DNA of 64,000 bases, from NCBI GenBank assembly GCA_036186865.1, contig AP025043.1, positions 30,389,996 through 30,453,995 on the forward strand, in the 5' to 3' direction. Below the pieces are notes generated by a model. It saw only the letters and a program-made list of their open reading frames with translations. It did not search any database and was not told where the DNA came from. Source of the DNA: Eustoma russellianum. Its lineage: Eukaryota; Streptophyta; Magnoliopsida; Gentianales; Gentianaceae. How positions within the stretch are numbered: the first letter of the stretch is position 1; the number at the start of each line of letters is the position of its first letter. Of this stretch, positions 57,980 to 64,000 are shown one piece after another. Made by a program: the position numbers and the translations under genes.

Positions 57980-60900
57980 TGTAGCGCCCCGCACCCCGGC
58001 CCAGCCGGATACGGTGCGCCCGCCGTACTTCACTGCGAAGAGTACCAGACGTCGATCCATAACATGTCATAGTCCATGATGAACTACATTGACTTTCATG
58101 CTTACGCGTCAACAAGTAAGCGAAACCGTGGCAGAATAAAAAATTTAAATTAAAGCATCTTCGAGATCGTCATCAGTTTTACAACCCAAATCATAAAGTA
58201 TGGAAATTCTCATAGGTAATTGTTAACATCATCATCAAAAGTTCGTCGATTTCAATAATCTCGTCATGTCTCCTAGGCCATCCATCTCTCGCACGTCTTA
58301 TGGGTAAGGAACCCTAGGTTCATCTTCAATTCATTCTACCTTATTCCCTGCAGTCTCTGGGAGGAAAAATAGGGGGGTGAGTGACAAAGTCACCAGCAAG
58401 TAAACTATAAATAATCGTGAATTAAATGGAAAATACATACAAGAGCCGAACCCCAAAATTCGGTTAAATAAACATACCTGACTTTCCATCCAATACCCGT
58501 CAGTGATTAACACAGAATGTATCAAAGATCATAACTTAACAGAAATCATGACTTATAAAAGATCGTAACTTATGAAAGTTCATACTTCATTAAAGAGCAT
58601 CAACAGTAAAGATCATAACCTAGGAGTTACTAAGTCATAACAACTTAGTCCAAGTATCACGTACTATTATTCGAGGTCTCATTAAATGCAACATGCATGA
58701 TTATGTACGTGAGATGCATCATGATAAGAATGATGATAAGATCTTTCGTTCTTTTCTTTCAAAACATCATCGTTAAGAAACAATAGAGTATTCAGATCTA
58801 TTCATCCGGATCTGAGGCGGTCACTTCTTCCCTTCGAATCTATTATTCCCAGATTCGGAGCGGTAACGTCATAACTTATCAGGTCTATTCTCTCTGGGCC
58901 TGAACGGTCGATATCAGGTCTATTCTCTCCGGGCCTGAACGGTCCATATCATCAGATCAATTAACCCTGGATCTAGAGCGGTTCCTTACTGACCAGGAAA
59001 ATGCACACGGTACCGGTGGAAAGCGTTCTTTGAAAACAGGATCTTTTCTTTAAAAACGCTTTTTCATCTTTCTTTCTCATAAAATCAGTTCCATAAATCA
59101 TATAGATGATGATGAAGCAATGTATGACATGTACTATGCAATTCATGATGTAATGCGTTATACGTACACATACGTTCAACTTGTTCTTTAGGTTGGAAAA
59201 TTCCAAAATTATCAATCCATAGTCACGGCCTCAACCCATCGTGGTTTAAGCCCACTATCATGAGTTCTAGTCATACATATGCATAAGAGTGTCTTATCTA
59301 TTCATAATATAATTATCGTGACGGTTCGAGACATGTAAGACACTTAGTTTATTTAATTACAAAACAGGGCTGCTGAATTTCAGCAATGCCACGTCCCTTC
59401 TTTTTCCTGTCTTATAAGCCCATTAAGCCTTCATTTAATTTTTGGGCCAACTTTGGAAAACTGCTGTAGACATACTAACAATTAGGGATCATAAGCCCAA
59501 GCCAATAACTAAGTCTAAGCCCATTAAAACCGGGTCTTACAACAAGTTCCTCAATTCTGCCCAAATTCCAGCTTAGTAACGCTAACTTACCCTCGGTGAT
59601 TACTCCTTAAAATAATCATGTTAAGTTAATTGGTTTGCATATAAACACTCACATACGTCCTAAGAAATTGTCATAAAAGTTTCGCGGAATTATAATCTCG
59701 TTAAAGGGGTCATTTATTCTTTTTCCCAAAACGGTTACATACTGAATTCTGGAATGACCAATTTTACTACGAATTACATTGTGACCAATCCATACGTCAT
59801 TTTTCAAAAATTCCAACTCACACTCTTAGAAAACACATAGGGCTATTATCCTACCAAAAATCAGCCCAATTGCATGTTTCTATGGTCCATTTCCTGGTCA
59901 ATCATTATGTAACACAAAATCTGTTTAGTCCAGTAATTTCCAGCATGACCAGTTTTAGTGAACATTCCGTTAAAAATAATCCGTAACTCCTTTTAACGAA
60001 ATTCCAACTCTCATATTTACTATACACATAGGGCTAGTGTTACGCCAAAAATTGACTAAATTGAATACCTCTAAGGTCTCTTTTCAGGTCCCACAAAACA
60101 GCCTAAAAATCTGCCTTGCTCCAGTGAATTTCAAATTTTGTCACATTTCCTTTCTAAAGGGTCCTAACTTGCATTGTTTGACTTAAACACTCTATTAAAC
60201 ATCAAACACACCTTTAGCATGGGGATTTACAGATTCAACACATTACCAACATCATATACACATCCCTTCAAAACAGCTTGAACGCCACATATGTCATTCC
60301 TTGGGCCATGCACATCATGTCCATACTAAAATCAAGCCTTGGTGAAATTGGTGCATACGCACCCTAACCCCCAAACCAGCCCATTCATACGCATGCAAGG
60401 GCGAAAATAATAACTCCATAATGAGCATAGTAAGTTTAACACATAAAGCACCCATCTTATTCACATTTTATCCCACAAGTTATCATTCTTACGGAAACTA
60501 CCTTTGTTTTCCCCTCTCTCCATCCAACCGTCCCCATCCATGCAAAAGAAAAGATCTTTGTCACATTCATCCTAGGTTTACCACACATCCATACTTAAAA
60601 TAACAAAGATTCCACCTTTGGAGCAAAGCTCACACATGCAAGCCATTATACCCTAAGTCCGAAAGTTTCACACATAAAGCTTAGCATTTCACAACTAAGG
60701 TTAAATCTTAATGACATCTAGACATTCAAGCATGCACTTTCACATTCAAGCCACAAGTATGCATAGTGTACTTGCCTTTTCAACTTACTCCTCTTCTTAG
60801 CTTGAAATATGTGGGGAATAGGTGAAGCCTTCCTCTTCTTCACACATGCACCCCACGGTTTTGAGGAGAGTAAGAGAGCAAAGATTAGTTTTCATTCTTA

Positions 60901-62994
60901 AGAGAAAGATGCACTAAATAGGGGTTAGATGAACTTACCAAATGGAACTTGTGTAGTGTTCAAGCCCCTTGAGACTAGTGTTCCCACAAAAGCTTGAGAT
61001 TTGTGAGCCTAGTGACCTTGAAGGTCACGGTCCATGAACAAGAAGATAGCACTATGAGTTTTATGAAAGATTTAGGAATTTTCCCTTAAAAGATTAAGAA
61101 CATGCTTACCGAGGACAATCTTGGCTTGGATGAACCCTAACCTCTTCTTGGTCCCCTTTTTGGATGGTGCCGTCAAGAATAGTAGAGAAAATGAAAGTCT
61201 CTATTTTATGAAGTGTTCCTTAAATGGTTAGTTGGAGATCTTTTAAGGGCTCTTTATGAAGGGACAAATCCCCTTCTTGGTTAGGCCTAGCCGGCACCAT
61301 AAAGGGGAAGGAAGAGAAAGTTTTTCTCCATGTGCTTAGACACTATCATGAAAGTCATTAAAGGCTTACTCATAGCTCACTTTTTGGGTTTGCATGGAGA
61401 GTCTTGGAACCATTGTTTTGCTCCTTAAGGCCCTTTAGCCGAATGTATGCGTGTACCCTTGTACATGTATGGCTTGATTCTCTTGCATCTTACCCATGAC
61501 CATAACTTATCCATTTATCCATCCAAATTTTCGTACACTACACACACATGTGTGTTCAAAGTGTGCCTTCACTATTATCCTTTAATTACACCCTTCAAAT
61601 AACTAAAATCTCTTAGGCCCACATTAATACATACACCACAATACGTGCATGTAGGTATAACCCGCACATGTACCTATATACTTATACGTGTGTGTGTATA
61701 TATATATATACATCCATCATTACGCATGTACCCATGCACACATGAATATATATCATGAGATTAGAGTAATTACTCCATGGTTAGGGTGAAGTCCTCTTAA
61801 ATGCCTAACCACCTTTTGCTTTTAAGGTTCCTTAATAATCTTGAAACCCCTTACTTGTTTAATAAGGCCTTATGGCCGAATTATGAGGGGTTATGCCTAT
61901 ACATGTATGAGCCTAATCCGATTTCATCTCATTTATGATTATGAGTTACCCATTTTTCCTATCTATATATATATATTTACAGATAGGTATACATGTTTTG
62001 TGTATGCTTAATTGTTGTCCCTTAGGTACACTTCTCGTGCGACTGTAATCCTTTAAGCCGCTTATTACAACGTAATCTTAGCAGCTATAATATATCGTGT
62101 ACATATACATGAATATACGTATATATATATATATATATGTCCATACCCTATATATATAAATGTATCATATAGACCTACTTTCCATCAAGTTTGAAATTGC
62201 TTAATCCCATAAGAGACTATCTCTTAAATGACAAAGTTTCCCTTGGCTTTTCCCAAAAAGTAAGCCTGCGGTGGGAGGGGTCCTTCCTCTCCCAAGTGCA
62301 ATTACTCCATAATTAGTGTGTCTCTTCCTAATCCTTAAGTCATTTATTATAGTGATTAAATGAGCACCATGAACTAACCATGGGTTCAAACCCGGTGGTT
62401 AGGGACTTTAGTACCCTTATTGAGCTTGAGTCACCCCTCGGGAGCCTACTCAGGGAACAACTAAGTGGTTGAAGAAAATATTTCATAGTACATAAGTTAA
62501 TCTCTAATTCATCCTTTCTTGTACCTTACGGTTTCTAAGAAAATTTTAAGGGTTTACATATCCTTTTTAACAACATCACATTGTGATTACATTATGCATA
62601 CTATCTTGTATAATTGCTTTAGTAAGCAATTAAGACGGTAGCTATTTCTAGTGAAATAAAACTTCTTAATGCCCCCCTCTTTACCCGGCGGCTAGAAAGG
62701 GGAGAGGTGCTTTTTCCCTTTTTCATCCTCTAAACCCTTAATTGGTAGAACCCTAAATGCTTTTCATGGTTTCTAACAAGGGTTTGTGGCTTGTAGTAAA
62801 AGTAAACTCCACTAAATATACCCATCCTTATCGGCCGAATTTCAAGTAGTAAAAAAAATATTTCAGCAACTCACTTGCTTCCTAGTTCATACTTTGGGGT
62901 AATATGTTGTTTTCCTTTACTGGTGAAATAAACGTGAGTAAGACCAAAATATCCTTCTTTCGAAATATCGTTCTGACTTAGGCGGGGTACAACA
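57980..62994 (-). repeat. Gypsy F 3' LTR, about 5.0 kb
   Basis: The longest LTR in the window. Contains the stem-loop array (58793-58975), diverged counterparts of the C LTR sequence, and AT microsatellites near 61697-61711 and 62117-62139. No genes recognised. Its right boundary is fixed by the GTACAACA end and the polypurine tract. Confidence 0.85.
58793..58975. repeat. Stem-loop array in gypsy F LTR
   Basis: Five units. Stems: CAGATC/GATCTG (58793/58809), CGAATC/GATTCG (58835/58852), CAGGTC/GGCCTG (58880/58897 and 58915/58932), CAGATC/GATCTA (58953/58970, one mismatch). Loops and the following ACGGTC or GCGGTC match the D array. Confidence 0.78.
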
Positions 62995-63014
62995 TTCTCC
63001 CCCCTTAATATAAG
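62995..63014 (-). promoter_or_regulatory. Polypurine tract of gypsy F
   Basis: Minus-strand AAGGGGGGAGAA abuts the 3' LTR start TGTTGTACCCC. Confidence 0.85.
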
Positions 63015-63247
63015 TTTCGTCCTCGAAACTGAAGCTAGTAGGGTATATGCTCCCATGTTTCCTTCACACATATTTCATCACCTTACGTCATTCTATGAAT
63101 TTACTTCTAGGGACATTCCTTCATACCAAATAATTAGCACTTATAGGCTCCCCGGTCCTTATACAACTCCTAGTTGTTTATCCTGTCCATTCATCACTGC
63201 TTATGTAGAAATCTTTCTTTCCCTATCACACTTCTTTATGGTTACTC

Positions 63248-64000
63248 TTACTTGGAAAATAAGCAAGGTAAAACATAAGTACTATAGGTTGGAAAATCTG
63301 ATGTGCCTGTTGATGGTTTGGATGTTCCAACAATCCTTGGGTGCATCATTCTTCGATCAATATTAGCGCCTCTGGTCATTTTGTTGTTAGTTCCATAAGG
63401 ATACGACTGCCACCTTCTACCTCCTTTCTTCACATGCTCATTCAGTCTCTTTCGTTCCTCCATTATCTTAATATCGCGCTCCGCTTTATAGCAATCCCTT
63501 AGCAGTCCATCAAAGGTCTTTGGGTGAGCCTTATTCAACCGGGTCCTAAGCTGAAAACTAATACCGCGCATAAATCTGGTTATCTTCCACTGCTCATCAT
63601 CCATAATCAGGGGAGCGTATCGTCCTAGCGTCATAAATTGACGGACATATTCTGAGATGGTGATGTTTGGTCCTTGTTTTAGTGTGTCAAAGTCTTCAAT
63701 CCTCTTTATGACTACATCCAGGGAGAGGAAAGATCCACAGAATTCTTCCATAAATCTTGCCCAGACTACGGGTCGTGGCAGTGGTTGAATACTTGTTCTC
63801 CACCACCGGCCAGCCTTACCTATCAGGAATGGCCGAACTATTCGTGCCCTTATCTCATCCGGTACCTTAGCCCGCCGAAGCTTACTTTCTACTTCATTCG
63901 ACCACTGTTCTGTCTCCCCGAGCTAGCCACCCTATTAAACCTCGGAATTCGTGCGGTAACAAGCCGTCGATAATAAAATCCAATGCTTCCCGGGGGTGAC
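63248..64000 (-). pseudogene. Gypsy F gag (Retrotrans_gag domain), cut by window edge
   Basis: Open stretch 63248-63751 (167 codons): EEFCGSFLSLDVVIKRIEDF, QFMTLGRYAPLIMDDEQWK, ITRFMRGISFQLRTRLNKAH, CYKAERDIKIMEERKRL, then a basic tail. From 63752 to 64000 the minus strand encodes the preceding block (RPFLIGKAGRWWRTSIQPLP and an EQWSNEVESKLRRAKV-like helix) in partly broken frames, with the gag start beyond or at the edge. No zinc knuckle follows. Closest in this window to the gag of gypsy C. Confidence 0.85.

Larger units (their letters stand above)
57980..64000 (-). mobile_element. Gypsy F: gag-only (TR-GAG-like) LTR element, right end outside window
   Basis: 3' LTR 57980-62994, polypurine tract, a short untranslated stretch and then gag, with no pol between polypurine tract and gag. 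PBS and 5' LTR would lie beyond 64000. LTR termini (TGTAGCGCCCCGCACC, ...GGGGTACAACA), the FCGAGGACGAAAC-type motif next to the polypurine tract, and gag all match gypsy C, pointing to the same non-autonomous lineage. Confidence 0.8.

Overview
The window is plant nuclear DNA, probably from a flowering plant, made almost entirely of nested LTR retrotransposons plus one LINE. I found no host protein gene, tRNA, rRNA or CRISPR. The evidence is the element types: Ty1/copia with a UBN2-type gag and a Sirevirus-like pol, Ty3/gypsy of the chromodomain Tekay/Del type, and a plant LINE with a DUF4283/CCHC ORF1. Every LTR element whose 5' end is visible has a primer-binding site matching plant initiator tRNA-Met (TGGTATCAGAGC). 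All elements read on the minus strand except one old LTR relic. Every reading frame is broken.

Layout, left to right. Gypsy element D (1-2748 and 35524-41008) has its pol split by a large copia insertion. Its 5' LTR ends at 41008 and its 3' end lies beyond the left edge. Copia A (2749-35523) sits in D between a perfect 5-bp target duplication (cctta). It is a tandem LTR-internal-LTR-internal-LTR structure with LTRs at 2749-5799, 26997-30010 and 32628-35523. The first internal region carries two younger gypsy insertions. B (8130-17489) has 3.1 kb LTRs and a decayed pol with a chromodomain. C (17769-26158) has 3.0 and 4.2 kb LTRs around a gag-only 1.2 kb core. D itself landed in a LINE (41009-44240), cutting it just after the reverse transcriptase FADD motif.

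To the right is an old plus-strand relic of a copia LTR (about 44.7-45.9 kb and 57447-57979). It is split by copia E (45945-57446), the best preserved element, with two LTRs, a ctgga target duplication, PBS, polypurine tracts and the complete gag-pol domain order. Gypsy F begins at 57980 with a 5.0 kb LTR. It is followed directly by a polypurine tract and gag with no pol, and runs off the right edge.

Inferred order of events: LINE and old copia LTR first; then D into the LINE; copia A into D, with tandem formation; B and C into A; E and F into the old LTR. D or a relative could in principle have supplied pol proteins to the gag-only elements C and F.

The most unusual signal is a cluster of short stem-loops at the same place (about 0.75-1.05 kb from the LTR's 3' end in element sense) in the LTRs of B, C, D and F. 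Stem sequences differ between units and elements but mostly change in pairs, while loop and 3' flank are kept. The copia LTRs carry their own, different set of conserved palindromes.
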